Shown: positions 24,726 to 34,731, counted from the first letter of the stretch. The stretch is DNA of 64,000 nt from Phycisphaerae bacterium (GCA_028279405.1 JANQNU010000035.1:92042-156041), one strand, 5' to 3'. Notes: generated by a model from the letters alone, not told the origin. Program-made: numbers and translations.

Positions 24726-26294
24726 ATGAACGAACTCCTTACGCGACTCGGAATTGACCAAGCGAATCCCAATCCCGGCGGCTTCGCTGGCGACTGGCAT
24801 GCCTCCGGAGACACGGTCGAGATCGAGACTCCCATCAACGGCGAGCGAATTGCGACGGTCCGACATATCACCGGTGAGGAGTACGAACGGATCGTGACCC
24901 GGGCCCAGGAGGCCTTTCTCAGTTGGCGACGCGTCCCGGCGCCGAAGCGCGGCGAAGTCGTACGCCAACTCGGCAACGCGTTGCGCGAGGTGAAGCACGA
25001 ATTGGGCATGCTGGTCACGCTCGAGATGGGCAAGATCGTCGCGGAGGGTGAAGGCGAAGTGCAGGAAATGATCGACATCTGCGACTTCGCAACCGGGCTT
25101 TCGCGCCAGCTCTACGGGCTGACGATGCATTCCGAGCGCCCACAACATCGGATGTACGAGCAATGGCATCCGCTTGGCGTCGTGGGAGTGATCAGCGCCT
25201 TCAACTTCCCGGTAGCGGTGTGGGCCTGGAACGCGGCGCTGTCGGCCGTCTGCGGGAACAGCACGCTTTGGAAGCCATCGCATCAGACGCCGTTGACTGC
25301 GATCGCGTGCACGAAGATCGCGGAACGTGTCTGCCGCGCGAATGACGTCGACCCGGCTGTTTTTGCGCTCGCGTTCGGTGATGTCCCGAGCGTGGGTGAG
25401 CGACTGTTGGCGGACTCACGCGTCCCGCTCGTGTCCGCGACCGGTTCGTGCCGCATGGGCAAGCGCGTAGCGGAAGTCGTCGGCAAGCGGTTCGGCAAGA
25501 CGATTCTCGAACTCGGCGGCAACAACGCGATCATCGTCACCAGCCATGCCGACCTCGAGATGGCGACCCGCGCGATCGTCTTCGGCGCTGTCGGCACGGC
25601 CGGACAGCGCTGCACCAGTACGCGGCGCGTGATCGTGCACCGGAGCCTGGAAGCAAAGCTGACCGAGAACCTGCTGCGGGCGTACGAGACGGTCCGGATC
25701 GGCGATCCACGCAAGCCCGATACGCTCATGGGCCCGCTCGTCAATCTGCAAGCCGTGCAAACCATGCAGGAGGCGATCGAACGGTTGAAGCAGGAGGGCG
25801 GGCGCGTGCTTGCCGGCGGTGGCGTCCTCGACGGACCCGACACACCCGGCGGACATTACGTCAAGCCCTGTATCGCGCTCGCTGAGAACGACTACGAGAT
25901 CGTCCAGGATGAGACGTTCGCACCGATTCTCTATCTGATTCCCTATGGCGGCGCGTCCGCGCCGAACAACAACGAGGCGCTGACGCGCGAACTCGCGGAG
26001 GCGCTGGCTTTGCACAACGGTGTGCCCCAGGGGCTCTCCAGCGCGATCTTCACGCAAAACGTGATTGAGGCGGAGACGTTCCTGTCGCACGTCGGTAGTG
26101 ATTGCGGAATCGCGAACGTGAATATCGGGACGAGCGGGGCCGAGATCGGCGGCGCCTTCGGCGGCGAGAAGGAGACCGGCGGCGGTCGCGAATCCGGGTC
26201 CGACGCCTGGCGCGCGTACATGCGCCGGCAGACCAACACGATCAACTGGGGCACCGAACTGCCGCTCGCGCAAGGCATCAAGTTCGGGGAGTAG
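24726..26294 (+). CDS. NAD-dependent aldehyde dehydrogenase (ALDH7-like)
   Basis: 522 residues. Conserved elements: FNFPVAVWAWNAALS, WKPSHQTPLTA, ELGGNNAIIV with the general-base Glu and GTAGQRCTSTRRVIVH with the catalytic Cys. The C-terminal signature is EIGGAFGGEKETGGGRESGSD. The Asn-Asn after ELGG and the KETGGGRESGSD ending are typical of alpha-aminoadipic semialdehyde dehydrogenases (lysine catabolism, ALDH7). Cytosolic. Preceded by a 184-bp gap without a gene. Confidence 0.9.
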   Translation: MNELLTRLGIDQANPNPGGFAGDWHASGDTVEIETPINGERIATVRHITGEEYERIVTRAQEAFLSWRRVPAPKRGEVVRQLGNALREVKHELGMLVTLEMGKIVAEGEGEVQEMIDICDFATGLSRQLYGLTMHSERPQHRMYEQWHPLGVVGVISAFNFPVAVWAWNAALSAVCGNSTLWKPSHQTPLTAIACTKIAERVCRANDVDPAVFALAFGDVPSVGERLLADSRVPLVSATGSCRMGKRVAEVVGKRFGKTILELGGNNAIIVTSHADLEMATRAIVFGAVGTAGQRCTSTRRVIVHRSLEAKLTENLLRAYETVRIGDPRKPDTLMGPLVNLQAVQTMQEAIERLKQEGGRVLAGGGVLDGPDTPGGHYVKPCIALAENDYEIVQDETFAPILYLIPYGGASAPNNNEALTRELAEALALHNGVPQGLSSAIFTQNVIEAETFLSHVGSDCGIANVNIGTSGAEIGGAFGGEKETGGGRESGSDAWRAYMRRQTNTINWGTELPLAQGIKFGE

Positions 26295-26340
26295 TTGTCG
26301 TGGACGCGCACGAGATCGGGTGTTCGCGGGAGGATCTTGC

Positions 26341-27234
26341 GTGATTCGAGCATTCTGTTGGTGCGGCGTTCTTCCCGGAATGTGCGCGGGGGCCCCGGCG
26401 CTCGATGCGCCCGCCGAAGTCGTGCTCATTTTTCCAAAGTGGAAGGTCGGGCAGGAAGTCACGTACCGTTTCGAGAAGGCGAGATCGGCTAAAAAGGATG
26501 CGCCGTCCGCGATTACGCCGGTCACGATCCGAGTGAAAGAAAAGACAGATGAGGACTTTCTGTTGGTCGTTCGGAACGGCAAGCCCGAATTCAAGGGAAT
26601 GAAGAATCCCGGCTTCGACCTTTCGACGTTGCCGCCCATGCGCATCCGTGTGGATTACGAAGGCACGATTACGCAGGTCGTCAATTGGAGGGAACTGCGG
26701 GACGCCGCCACGAAAATGATCGAGGATCTTGCCCGCCCGGCGGCAGCGCAAAAGGAGGTCGTGGGGGCCTTGAAGATGTTGCGGGAACGGCTCGCAACGG
26801 AGCCACAGACTCGCGCCATGCTTTCGCGAGATATCAGTCAGCTGTTGTTTGTTTTTGGTTTCGAACTGGAAGTCGGCCAACCCGTTACATGGGACGACCA
26901 ATTGGCCAATCCGCTAGGAGGAGCGCCGCTGAAAGCGAAGTGCGGCGTGTTGATTGCCGAGCCGCCGAGCGACGGGAGGGTGACGCTAACCTATCGGATG
27001 AAGACCGAGCCGATGGAGGCTGGCGAATTTCTGGGCGATGAGCTGACGAAGAACGCCGAAAAACACGCAGACTCCAAGCAGGAGCTCGTGAAGTCGTTGA
27101 CCATCAAGGATCGGACCGACTACGAATTCGATCTGGAGTCTACATGGCCCTCAAGGCTCACTTACCTTCGCAAGATTAGCGTCGGGACTCAGACGCGCGT
27201 CGATCGTGTAACCTGGACGCGCGTGGAGAAGTAG
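26341..27234 (+). CDS. Putative exported protein, unknown function
   Basis: About 297 residues from GTG 26341. A Cys-rich hydrophobic start (IRAFCWCGVLPGMCAGAPA) resembles a signal peptide. The rest is a beta-rich domain (VVLIFPKWKVGQEVTYRFEKA; VTIRVKEKTDEDFLLVV) with a helical middle and a C-terminal half that ends in WTRVEK. It follows the dehydrogenase by 46 bp. I do not recognise the family. Confidence 0.6.
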   Translation: MIRAFCWCGVLPGMCAGAPALDAPAEVVLIFPKWKVGQEVTYRFEKARSAKKDAPSAITPVTIRVKEKTDEDFLLVVRNGKPEFKGMKNPGFDLSTLPPMRIRVDYEGTITQVVNWRELRDAATKMIEDLARPAAAQKEVVGALKMLRERLATEPQTRAMLSRDISQLLFVFGFELEVGQPVTWDDQLANPLGGAPLKAKCGVLIAEPPSDGRVTLTYRMKTEPMEAGEFLGDELTKNAEKHADSKQELVKSLTIKDRTDYEFDLESTWPSRLTYLRKISVGTQTRVDRVTWTRVEK

Positions 27235-27340
27235 CGCGCGGGCAATAGAGGCGAGCAACCGATACCAGCCAGGGCGACCCAACCGAATGCTATGATCAAA
27301 CGAATGCAGGGGGGCGGTAATGGAAGCAAGGAGTAGAGCC

Positions 27341-28348
27341 ATGCGCGCATACACGTTCGATCAGTTCGACCTGGACCGTCTGAAGATGACCGAGCAGCCG
27401 ACGCCGACACCTGGACCCGGCGAGGTGCTGGTTGATCTTCGGGCGCTGAGCCTGAATTACCGCGATCTGCTCGTCATTCGCGGTTTGTACAACCGCAAGC
27501 TCGCTTTGCCGGCGACGCCAGTTAGTGATGGTGCCGGGGTGGTTGCCGCGATCGGCGACGGTGTGACGCGCGTCAAGGCTGGCGATCCGGTCGTTGGCCA
27601 CTTCGTTGCCGACTGGCTCGACGGGCCGTTTCGTGGCGAGTACTCCGCGAGTTCGTTGGGGACGCCCGGCGCCGGCTTGGCGGCCGAGCAGGCTGTCGTT
27701 CCGGAACACGCGCTCGTAGCGCCGCCGGCGGGCTATGACTTTGCGCAGGCCAGCACGCTGCCGATCGCGGCGCTGACCGCGTGGAGTGCGCTGGTGACCG
27801 AGGGTCGGCTCCAGGCGGGCCAGACGATCTTGACGCTCGGTACGGGTGGCGTTTCGATCTGGGCCGTCCAGCTCGCGAAGGCGCTGGGCGCGACCGCGAT
27901 CATCACCAGCAGCAGTGACGAGAAGCTCGAACGGGCGCGGGCGCTCGGCGCCGACCACGGGATCAACTATACAACCAACGCCGACTGGGAGCGGGAGGTG
28001 CTTGCGCTTACGGACGGCCGCGGTGTGGACGTCGTCGTCGAGACCGGTGGGGCCGGGACGCTCAACCAATCGATGAAGGCGACGTCTCCGGGGGGAACGC
28101 TCGCAATCCTCGGCGCGCTGACCGGACTTTCAGCGGAAGTTTCCACCGGCACGATTCTGATGAAGCGATTGACGTTGGCGGGGATCTACGTGGATTGTCG
28201 TCGCGCGTTCGAGGAGATGAACGCGTTTCTGAGTGCGAAGTCGATCGAGCCGGTGATCGATCAACGTTTCGTCTTTGACCGACTGCCCGACGCGCTACGA
28301 ACGATGGAGGCGGGGGGCCATTTCGGCAAGATCGTCGTCGAAGTCTGA
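27341..28348 (+). CDS. Zinc-independent medium-chain dehydrogenase (quinone oxidoreductase-like)
   Basis: 335 residues. GroES-like N-terminus (LSLNYRDLLVIRGLYN; PVSDGAGVVAAIGDGVTRVKAGDPVVG) and Rossmann domain (GQTILTLGTGGVSIWAVQLAKALGA). No structural-zinc Cys cluster. C-terminal MEAGGHFGKIVVEV is typical of NADPH:quinone-type reductases. ATG 27341 has AAGGAG at 27327-27332; an in-frame ATG at 27320 is upstream of it. Confidence 0.9.
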   Translation: MRAYTFDQFDLDRLKMTEQPTPTPGPGEVLVDLRALSLNYRDLLVIRGLYNRKLALPATPVSDGAGVVAAIGDGVTRVKAGDPVVGHFVADWLDGPFRGEYSASSLGTPGAGLAAEQAVVPEHALVAPPAGYDFAQASTLPIAALTAWSALVTEGRLQAGQTILTLGTGGVSIWAVQLAKALGATAIITSSSDEKLERARALGADHGINYTTNADWEREVLALTDGRGVDVVVETGGAGTLNQSMKATSPGGTLAILGALTGLSAEVSTGTILMKRLTLAGIYVDCRRAFEEMNAFLSAKSIEPVIDQRFVFDRLPDALRTMEAGGHFGKIVVEV

Positions 28349-28484
28349 CAGTCCAAACAGCCGACCCGCCGAATCGGGCAACTTCGTGGTGATCGCCGCT
28401 CCTGCGAGAAGCCCGTCACCGGGCGTGCAAAGCTGAAGAAGGCGTTTCTGTATCGGTTTACCTGTTTGGATGATTGATCAGCCG

Positions 28485-29657
28485 CTACGCGCCAGCGAGT
28501 CGCACCAGTGCATCGCAGGCGGCATCGACGTCCTCACGCTTCGTGAACGCCCCAAACGAGAAACGCGTCGCGCCGCCGTGTTCGATCGTCGCTATCGTCT
28601 GGTGGGCGAGGGGGGCGCAATGCAGCCCACTGCGCGTCAGGATGCCGAAGTCGCTCTCGAGAATTGCCGACAAACTCTCCGGCTCGAACGTTTCGGTACG
28701 CACGCAGAACACGCCGACCCGTCGATCTGCGGTGCGCGGCCCGTACCATTGAAGGTTCGGAACTGCGGCAAGACGGTCGATCATTCGTCGGCACAATGCG
28801 AGCTCGTGGTTCCGGACATGCTCGATCGATTGTTCCGCTAGCCACGTGACCGCTTTCAGCAAGCCCGCGATGCCCGGCAGGTTGTGCGTGCCGGACTCAA
28901 AACGCTCCGGGGAGTCCAGTGGCTGAGTGACTTGTTCGCTGTGGCTGCCGGTGCCACCCTCGCGGAGCGAATCGAGCCGCTCGGCCAGATCGGCCCGAAT
29001 TAGCAATACGCCGGTGCCTTGCGGGCCCATCAGGCCCTTGTGCCCTGGAGTTGCCAGCAGGTCCACCCCCCAGTCGGCAAACGCGATCGGTACGTGTCCC
29101 GCGGATTGGGCCGCATCGACGAGTAGCAGAGCGCCGGCCTCCCGGCAGATCGCAGCCACCTCAGCAATCGGCTGGAGCGCGCCCGTGACATTGCTCGCGT
29201 GATTGACGACCACCAGCTCGGTGTTGTCGCGCATTCCCGCACGCACGGCATCGGGGTCGAGCAGCGTGGAGCGCGGGTCGACCGGAACCGTCGACCATGC
29301 CACGTCGCGATCATCCTCCATCTTCTTGAGCGGGCGCGCGACCGAGTTATGCTCGAGTACGGTGGTCAGGACATGTGCGCCAGGGCTGACGAGGCCCTTG
29401 ATCGCAATGTTCAGCGCGTCGGTGCCATTCAGCGTGAAGACCACGGAATCGTCGGACGCCGCACAGAAGAGCTGGCGGATGCCATCGCGGCAGTCCGTGA
29501 GGATTCGCTCTGCGGCCAAGGCCTCGCGATAGGCACCGCGGCCGGCACTCGCGCCCTGGCGGGCGATGAAGTCCGCAACCGCGTCGGCCACGCCGGGGGG
29601 TTTCGGGAAGCTCGTCGCCGCGTTGTCGAGGTAACGACGAGGCTGTTCGGTACTCAT
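28485..29657 (-). CDS. Cysteine desulfurase-family class V aminotransferase
   Basis: 390 residues. PLP enzyme of the NifS/CsdA type: NAATSFPKPPGV, PLP Lys207 in TPGHKGLMGPQGTG, VDAAQSAGH and an RSGLHCAP loop with Cys347. These enzymes take sulfur (or selenium) from cysteine (or selenocysteine). The RSGLHCAP-type subgroup has been linked to selenium metabolism in other bacteria, of interest because a selenoprotein candidate is in this window. Single gene, not near iron-sulfur scaffold genes. Confidence 0.9.
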   Translation of the reverse strand: MSTEQPRRYLDNAATSFPKPPGVADAVADFIARQGASAGRGAYREALAAERILTDCRDGIRQLFCAASDDSVVFTLNGTDALNIAIKGLVSPGAHVLTTVLEHNSVARPLKKMEDDRDVAWSTVPVDPRSTLLDPDAVRAGMRDNTELVVVNHASNVTGALQPIAEVAAICREAGALLLVDAAQSAGHVPIAFADWGVDLLATPGHKGLMGPQGTGVLLIRADLAERLDSLREGGTGSHSEQVTQPLDSPERFESGTHNLPGIAGLLKAVTWLAEQSIEHVRNHELALCRRMIDRLAAVPNLQWYGPRTADRRVGVFCVRTETFEPESLSAILESDFGILTRSGLHCAPLAHQTIATIEHGGATRFSFGAFTKREDVDAACDALVRLAGA

Positions 29658-29672
29658 GGACGCTGCGCTCCG

Positions 29673-30320
29673 TCAACGACGCGATACCCGTTCCGCCCGC
29701 TCTTGTTCACGGGCTTCCATTCGAATCAACTGCCCCAAGTGTAATCGTAACGCCACTTGCGGCGGATACTGCGTCATCTCGTAGAAACCCGGTGTCAGGT
29801 CGCCGGCGACGACGTAGATCGGGCGCTCGTTGAGACTGACGCGATAAACAGCAAGCCATTGATCCTGGCAACGGAACAGCACTACCACGCTCTCATCCGC
29901 GATCCGCGCCTGCGGGTTGGTGTCCTGTAGCAGCTGGCGGAACGCCTCGCGCGCCTCCGCTGGCTCCTGCTCGAGCGGCCGTTTCTCGAGGCCGACCTCC
30001 ATCATGAACCGAGTACCGATATGTAGGCTATAGATATCGCTAGCGGACAGGCCGTAGGCCGGATGGTAGTTCGGTTGCGTCTCACCGACGACGACGTAAT
30101 GCAGCGGGTCGTAGCGATTGCACTCCTGGTTAGCGTCGCTCGCGGGCGCGGTCGCAACGGGGAGCGAGAACTGAAACACGGCCACCGGGCCCTCGCCTTC
30201 CAGTGGGGATTCCGCGAACCGCTCGGCGAACTCCAGCACGTCCGGCGTGCGCGACTGAAGCTGCCCGAGCAGGTACTCCCTTGCCTGTCGTTCGAGCTGT
30301 TGAAGATCGCCTGCGTCCAT
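29673..30320 (-). CDS. Hypothetical protein
   Basis: 215 residues, soluble, acidic, without signal peptide. Helical N-terminus (LQQLERQAREYLLGQLQ) and a mixed core (HYVVVGETQPNYHPAYGLSASDIYSLHIGTRFMMEVGL; WLAVYRVSLNERPIYVV). Located 15 bp upstream of the cysteine desulfurase gene on the same strand, so probably co-transcribed. I do not recognise a family. Confidence 0.68.
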   Translation of the reverse strand: MDAGDLQQLERQAREYLLGQLQSRTPDVLEFAERFAESPLEGEGPVAVFQFSLPVATAPASDANQECNRYDPLHYVVVGETQPNYHPAYGLSASDIYSLHIGTRFMMEVGLEKRPLEQEPAEAREAFRQLLQDTNPQARIADESVVVLFRCQDQWLAVYRVSLNERPIYVVAGDLTPGFYEMTQYPPQVALRLHLGQLIRMEAREQERAERVSRR

Positions 30321-30370
30321 CGATTCCGTCCGTCAGAAATTCCCGATTGCACCGGAAAGATGATAGTCGA

Positions 30371-31414
30371 TCAGCTGTCGACGATCTCGCAAATCGCGAG
30401 TGCCGCAGCAACCTGCGTGCGCTCGTCGGAACGATCCGCAGCCACTTCGCTCAAGGGTTCCAGCGATTGCTCGTCGCCGAGCGCCCCGAGCGCGAAAGCC
30501 GCTAATTGGCGAACGCGAGACGTCTCGTGCGGGTCCTGCTTGTTCCGGCCGACGTGACGCAGGTGTCGTTCGCAGAACGCACGCAGCGTTTGGCGGTCCT
30601 TGCGCTTGAGGCGCATTTGGGCCAGACCCCGGGCGGCAACCAGCCGCGTCTCGAGGTGCGCATCCTTGTCGACGAAGTACCGGCCCATCGCGTTCTGTGT
30701 TCGCGGGTCGGCAACCTCGGCGAGCATCTGCAGCGCCAGAACGCGCGAGAACACGTCCACCCGCGTATAGTCGATCAGTCGCAACATCGCATCCTGATCG
30801 CCGAGCATCGCCAGGGCTCCGTAGCAGTGAATGAGCACGCGGGCATTATTCGTGTTGAGCGGACTCTTGATCGCGCCGCGAAGCTGCTTCCGGGCACGCG
30901 ACTCGCCCATGCGCCCCAGCAGATAGGCGGCATCAGCACGCACCAACTCGTCGTTACTCTGCCGCAGCGACGTCGTCAGGATGTGCGCATAGCGTTTTTC
31001 ACCCAGCCGATAAGCGGCATATGCTGCGGCCATGCGAACCCGCAGATTCGCGTCGCGCAGACATCGGCGTATATGTGACAGGCCCCGCTTGTCGCGGGTC
31101 TCGCCGATCGCTACGCAGCCGGCGAACCGGACCATCGGGACGCTCGATCCAGTCGCCGCGTGGAAACGCGGGATGGCCTGGCGCGAGTCGACCCGTTGGA
31201 GCGCTTCGATCGCATTGCACGTAATCAGCCCGACGTCGCTCTCGGCGGCGGCCAGGAGCAGGTTCTCGGCGCGGTCGCGTAGCAACACCTGTTCGCTCGG
31301 CGTCAGCGACGTGCTTGTTCGTGTCGCTGTTTCGCAGCCGGCCACTGTGAGCAGCGTGATCCCCAGCAAGGGTCCGCAGAGTGGTCCGAAGTATGGCAGC
31401 TGCCGTGCTGTCAT
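30371..31414 (-). CDS. HEAT-repeat lipoprotein
   Basis: 347 residues. Signal peptide with lipobox VAGC (Cys26). The mature part is made of HEAT/PBS-lyase-like repeats (RDKRGLSHIRRCLRDANLRVRMAAAYAAYRLG; ESRARKQLRGAIKS; ARGLAQMRLK). Repeats form an alpha-solenoid for protein binding. ATG 31414 overlaps the lnt stop (ATGA), so it is coupled to the enzyme that would lipidate it. Confidence 0.82.
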   Translation of the reverse strand: MTARQLPYFGPLCGPLLGITLLTVAGCETATRTSTSLTPSEQVLLRDRAENLLLAAAESDVGLITCNAIEALQRVDSRQAIPRFHAATGSSVPMVRFAGCVAIGETRDKRGLSHIRRCLRDANLRVRMAAAYAAYRLGEKRYAHILTTSLRQSNDELVRADAAYLLGRMGESRARKQLRGAIKSPLNTNNARVLIHCYGALAMLGDQDAMLRLIDYTRVDVFSRVLALQMLAEVADPRTQNAMGRYFVDKDAHLETRLVAARGLAQMRLKRKDRQTLRAFCERHLRHVGRNKQDPHETSRVRQLAAFALGALGDEQSLEPLSEVAADRSDERTQVAAALAICEIVDS

Positions 31415-33333
31415 GGTGCTCCTCTCAAGCGCCAGGCGCGAACTCGTCGGCGAAGCGCAAACAACCAACGCGCCACGATGGCTTCGAGCCAGAGTGAGAT
31501 GCCGGTCGCCAGGCACAAACCCGCGAACCAATCCCCATAACGTCCGTACATGCTGACGCGGTCGTCGAGTTGTAGCGCCGCGGTGCTGTGGCCCGCAATG
31601 CCGCGACCGATTCGCTGCCCGTCGCGTTCGACCACGTCGTGGATGCGACCGTTGGAGTCGATAAAGCCGCTGATACCGGTGTTGACGGCGCGCGCTATCG
31701 GAACCCGGTTCTCTACCGCACGGAACACGCAGATCCCCAGGTGCTGAGGTAGCTCGGCCTCTCGGAACCATCCGTCATTGCTGATGTTCAGCAGGAAGTC
31801 CACGCGTTTCCCTTCTTGGCCGTAGACAAAACGACGGGCCATATACGGCATCACGTCTTCATAACAGATCGGCACGGCAAAGTGAAATACGTCATCGTCG
31901 GCTACGAGATCGAACACGGTCGGCATTTTTCCGGGAGTAAGCGTATATTCGATCTTCCCGCCGTTGCTGAACGGACTCAGGCTGTTCAGCCACTTGTAGA
32001 GCCAGTGGATATCAAAGCCCAGGAAGCGGCCGTTGCGGAACGGGACCAACTCACCGAAGGGGACCAGGTGCATCTTGTCATAGCGCACATCCTGTTGGGC
32101 TCCCGTCCGGTCGTAGTACAGCGCCGAGTTGAACTTGAGCGTTTTCGGATAAACCTGGTCGGTCACTTCCAGCGACATTGCACCGACAATCAGTGGGACC
32201 GGGGGCGCAGATTGGTTCGAAAGCATGGGAAACGCATAATCGCCCCTTGATCGTTTCTGGATGTTCACCAGTACACGATTCACAGCCGGATAGTCGCCGC
32301 GCGCGAACGCGGCGATGGCCTGGTGGCACGCGTTGCCGTACGACCACATCCCGGCATGCGCGTCCTCCACGCTGCGCAGCTCGGTGGCCAGAAAGTCCTT
32401 GTTCTGGATTGCGGACCACGTTGTCTCGGGAAAGACCACGAGGTCGGGCTCGTCCATCGCAGCCTGCTGTGCACGGGTCAGGTAGTGCGCGAATACCACC
32501 TGCGCGGGGGCGCCATAAGGCGGCTTGCTCTCGAGCGGAAAATCCTCCTGAACCACCGAGATGGTCGGACCCGGACGGCGCCCGTCGTACGACAGGCGAA
32601 ACATCCCATAAGCCGAAACCACCAGCAGCATGACCAACACGTAAACGGCGCCCGCCCGTAGCTGTCGGGTGCGCGTCGGCTGGCTTTGACGCTTCTGACG
32701 CAGCAGGAGCATTTCGGCAACGACCCCGTTGATCATCAGCGCCAGGAAGCTGAGCCCGTATACACCGGTCAGGTCGCATACCTGGATCAGTAGCGTCTGC
32801 TGATAAAACGCATGTCCGACGAAGAACCAGGGGAAACCGCTCATGACCCAGGCCCGCAAGTACTCCGTCGCGACCCACACGGCCGGCAAGGTCCAGATCG
32901 GCGAGATTCGGTGCCGAATTCCCGCCCGAATCGCCCAGGCCGCCATCGGCCAGTACACGGCGAGATAGAACGCCAACGCGACGTAGCCCAACCCCGTCAC
33001 CGGATACAGCCAGCGCAGCGCGATCAGGTAGAACAACCAGCCCCCGAAGAAACTGAGCCAGTGCACCACCCACGCGCGCTGGGTGCGAATCACGACCATG
33101 GTCCACGGGACCAGGCATATCAGCGCAAAGGCCCAGTAGCCGAACAGCGGAATCTGGCCCGACGGCAACTCGACCCACAGTACGCTCGGCGGAAAGGAAA
33201 GCAGCAGCAACAACGCCGACAAACAGGTGCAGCCGAGCATCTTGCCGAACTCCCGCCAGAACGGGGTGCGCGGGAACGCAGGCTCGGCGGCGGCGTTGGG
33301 CGCCATGGTGCTGGGGACGCGCGAACGGTTCAT
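31411..33333 (-). CDS. lnt: Apolipoprotein N-acyltransferase
   Basis: Third and last enzyme of lipoprotein maturation in the inner membrane. N-terminal half with about seven to eight membrane helices (SALLLLLSFPPSVLW; GWLFYLIALRWLYP), then the nitrilase domain with Glu in VFPETTW, Lys in YDKMHLVPFGE and Cys in PICYEDV, the catalytic triad. At 640 residues it is longer than most (about 500-550) because of loops in the nitrilase domain near residues 325-380. Overlaps moeA upstream and the HEAT lipoprotein gene downstream by ATGA. Confidence 0.93.
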   Translation of the reverse strand: MNRSRVPSTMAPNAAAEPAFPRTPFWREFGKMLGCTCLSALLLLLSFPPSVLWVELPSGQIPLFGYWAFALICLVPWTMVVIRTQRAWVVHWLSFFGGWLFYLIALRWLYPVTGLGYVALAFYLAVYWPMAAWAIRAGIRHRISPIWTLPAVWVATEYLRAWVMSGFPWFFVGHAFYQQTLLIQVCDLTGVYGLSFLALMINGVVAEMLLLRQKRQSQPTRTRQLRAGAVYVLVMLLVVSAYGMFRLSYDGRRPGPTISVVQEDFPLESKPPYGAPAQVVFAHYLTRAQQAAMDEPDLVVFPETTWSAIQNKDFLATELRSVEDAHAGMWSYGNACHQAIAAFARGDYPAVNRVLVNIQKRSRGDYAFPMLSNQSAPPVPLIVGAMSLEVTDQVYPKTLKFNSALYYDRTGAQQDVRYDKMHLVPFGELVPFRNGRFLGFDIHWLYKWLNSLSPFSNGGKIEYTLTPGKMPTVFDLVADDDVFHFAVPICYEDVMPYMARRFVYGQEGKRVDFLLNISNDGWFREAELPQHLGICVFRAVENRVPIARAVNTGISGFIDSNGRIHDVVERDGQRIGRGIAGHSTAALQLDDRVSMYGRYGDWFAGLCLATGISLWLEAIVARWLFALRRRVRAWRLRGAP

Positions 33334-34559
33334 GCGGACTCGTCGAATGGGATGAAACGGATCGAATCGCCGCGCGGCAGCGGCGGCGCGCCAGCCTCGC
33401 GAATCAGCAGCGCGTTAGCGGTTGCGAAACCAAACGGGTCGCCGGACCCTTGCCAATCGCTCGGCGTCAACCAATTCTCGCCGCGCGGCCCCGGACTCCA
33501 ACGTGCAGGCTGATAGAGTGGACGCGGCCCATTGCCCGGCAGGTCCGCCGCCACGGTTCCGAGGAAGTGCCCCGGCGGCGCCGTTGGCAAACCCTGCAGC
33601 CCACGCGCCAGCCAGCGGCCAATCAGCAGGAAGCACACCGCACAACTGACCGGATTCCCTGGGAGACCCAGGACCCAGGCGCCGTTCGGTGCGCGCCCCA
33701 CGTGTGTCGGCTTCCCGGGCTTCATCTTCAAGCTCGTCACGTGCCATTGCACGCCCAACGTACTCAGTATTTCGGGAACGAAGTCGTGTGTACCCTTCGA
33801 CATGCCACCCGTTACGCAAAGCAGGTCGCAGTCGAGGCCCTCCGTGATACGTGCGCGCAGCGCCTCGCGGTCGTCACCAACTGCCGGCAGCACGATCGGT
33901 GCCGCACCGGCCTCCGCGATCAGGCCCACGAGCACGGTCCCATTGCTGTCAATGATCTGATCAGGCGCGCGCGGCCCTTCGACGTGGGCCAACTCGTCGC
34001 CGGTGACGAGGACGGCGACGCGCGGTGTCCGAAACACGCTGATCTCGGCGACGCCGGCCGATACGATCGCCGCCAGTCCGCCAGGTGTCAGACGGGTTCC
34101 GGCGCGGAGGACGAGATCGTCGCGGGTCCGCATCGCACCACGTTCGGTGACATGCTGGCCGGGGTGCGGCTGGTCGTCGAGATGCACGTGGTCGCCGGCT
34201 GCCGCTGACTTTTCGACCATGACGACGGCATCCGCGCCAGCTGGCAGCGGTGCCCCCGTGTTGATCTGCACGCAGGTTCCCGGCTCAACGGGAAGCTCGG
34301 TCGCGGCGCCGGCCCGACTCAGTCCAAGCGGCCGCAACGTTGCCGGACCGCGCTCGAAGTCGCTCGACCGCACAGCGTAGCCGTCCATCATCGCGCGATC
34401 GAACGGCGGGAAGTCGAACCCCGCGCGCACATCCTCTGCTAACACCCGTCCGACCGCACCCCCACTCGAGACCCGCTGCGAATCGAGCGGGCGCACATGG
34501 TCTGCCAGCAACGACCAGACTTCCTCAACTGTGATCATCTGCCGTGGAACCACCTGCAT
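33330..34559 (-). CDS. moeA: Molybdopterin molybdotransferase
   Basis: MoeA inserts molybdate into adenylated molybdopterin. Seen: FPPFDRAMMDGYAV, INTGAPLPAGADAVVMVEK, RPRVAVLVTGDEL-type segment, VTGGMSKGTHDFVPEIL and KPGKPTHVGRAPNGAWVLGLPGNPVS. ATG 34559 is used; ATG 34538 (MITVEEV) is equally possible. A TACAAT box at 34566-34571 on this strand would start transcription almost at 34559, which would make that start leaderless. Its stop overlaps lnt, an unusual pairing of cofactor and lipoprotein genes. Confidence 0.9.
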   Translation of the reverse strand: MQVVPRQMITVEEVWSLLADHVRPLDSQRVSSGGAVGRVLAEDVRAGFDFPPFDRAMMDGYAVRSSDFERGPATLRPLGLSRAGAATELPVEPGTCVQINTGAPLPAGADAVVMVEKSAAAGDHVHLDDQPHPGQHVTERGAMRTRDDLVLRAGTRLTPGGLAAIVSAGVAEISVFRTPRVAVLVTGDELAHVEGPRAPDQIIDSNGTVLVGLIAEAGAAPIVLPAVGDDREALRARITEGLDCDLLCVTGGMSKGTHDFVPEILSTLGVQWHVTSLKMKPGKPTHVGRAPNGAWVLGLPGNPVSCAVCFLLIGRWLARGLQGLPTAPPGHFLGTVAADLPGNGPRPLYQPARWSPGPRGENWLTPSDWQGSGDPFGFATANALLIREAGAPPLPRGDSIRFIPFDESA

Positions 34560-34731
34560 AGCGCCATTGTACGCCGCGCCCGGCAGCACCACCACCAGCC
34601 CGGGCAGTGATCAGCGCGGCGGCGACCACCATGCAAGTAGATAAACGGAAACCAGTAGACCTGAGATCGCAGAGGTCGTCACCACACTCCGTGGCCGAAC
34701 CGGCGCGTTGGCCCCCCTTGCGCACTAGCGC

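Noticed and set aside
28411..28424. GCCCG-TCAC-CGGGC hairpin between convergent genes as terminator
   Set aside because: The stem has only 5 bp and no T run follows on either strand.
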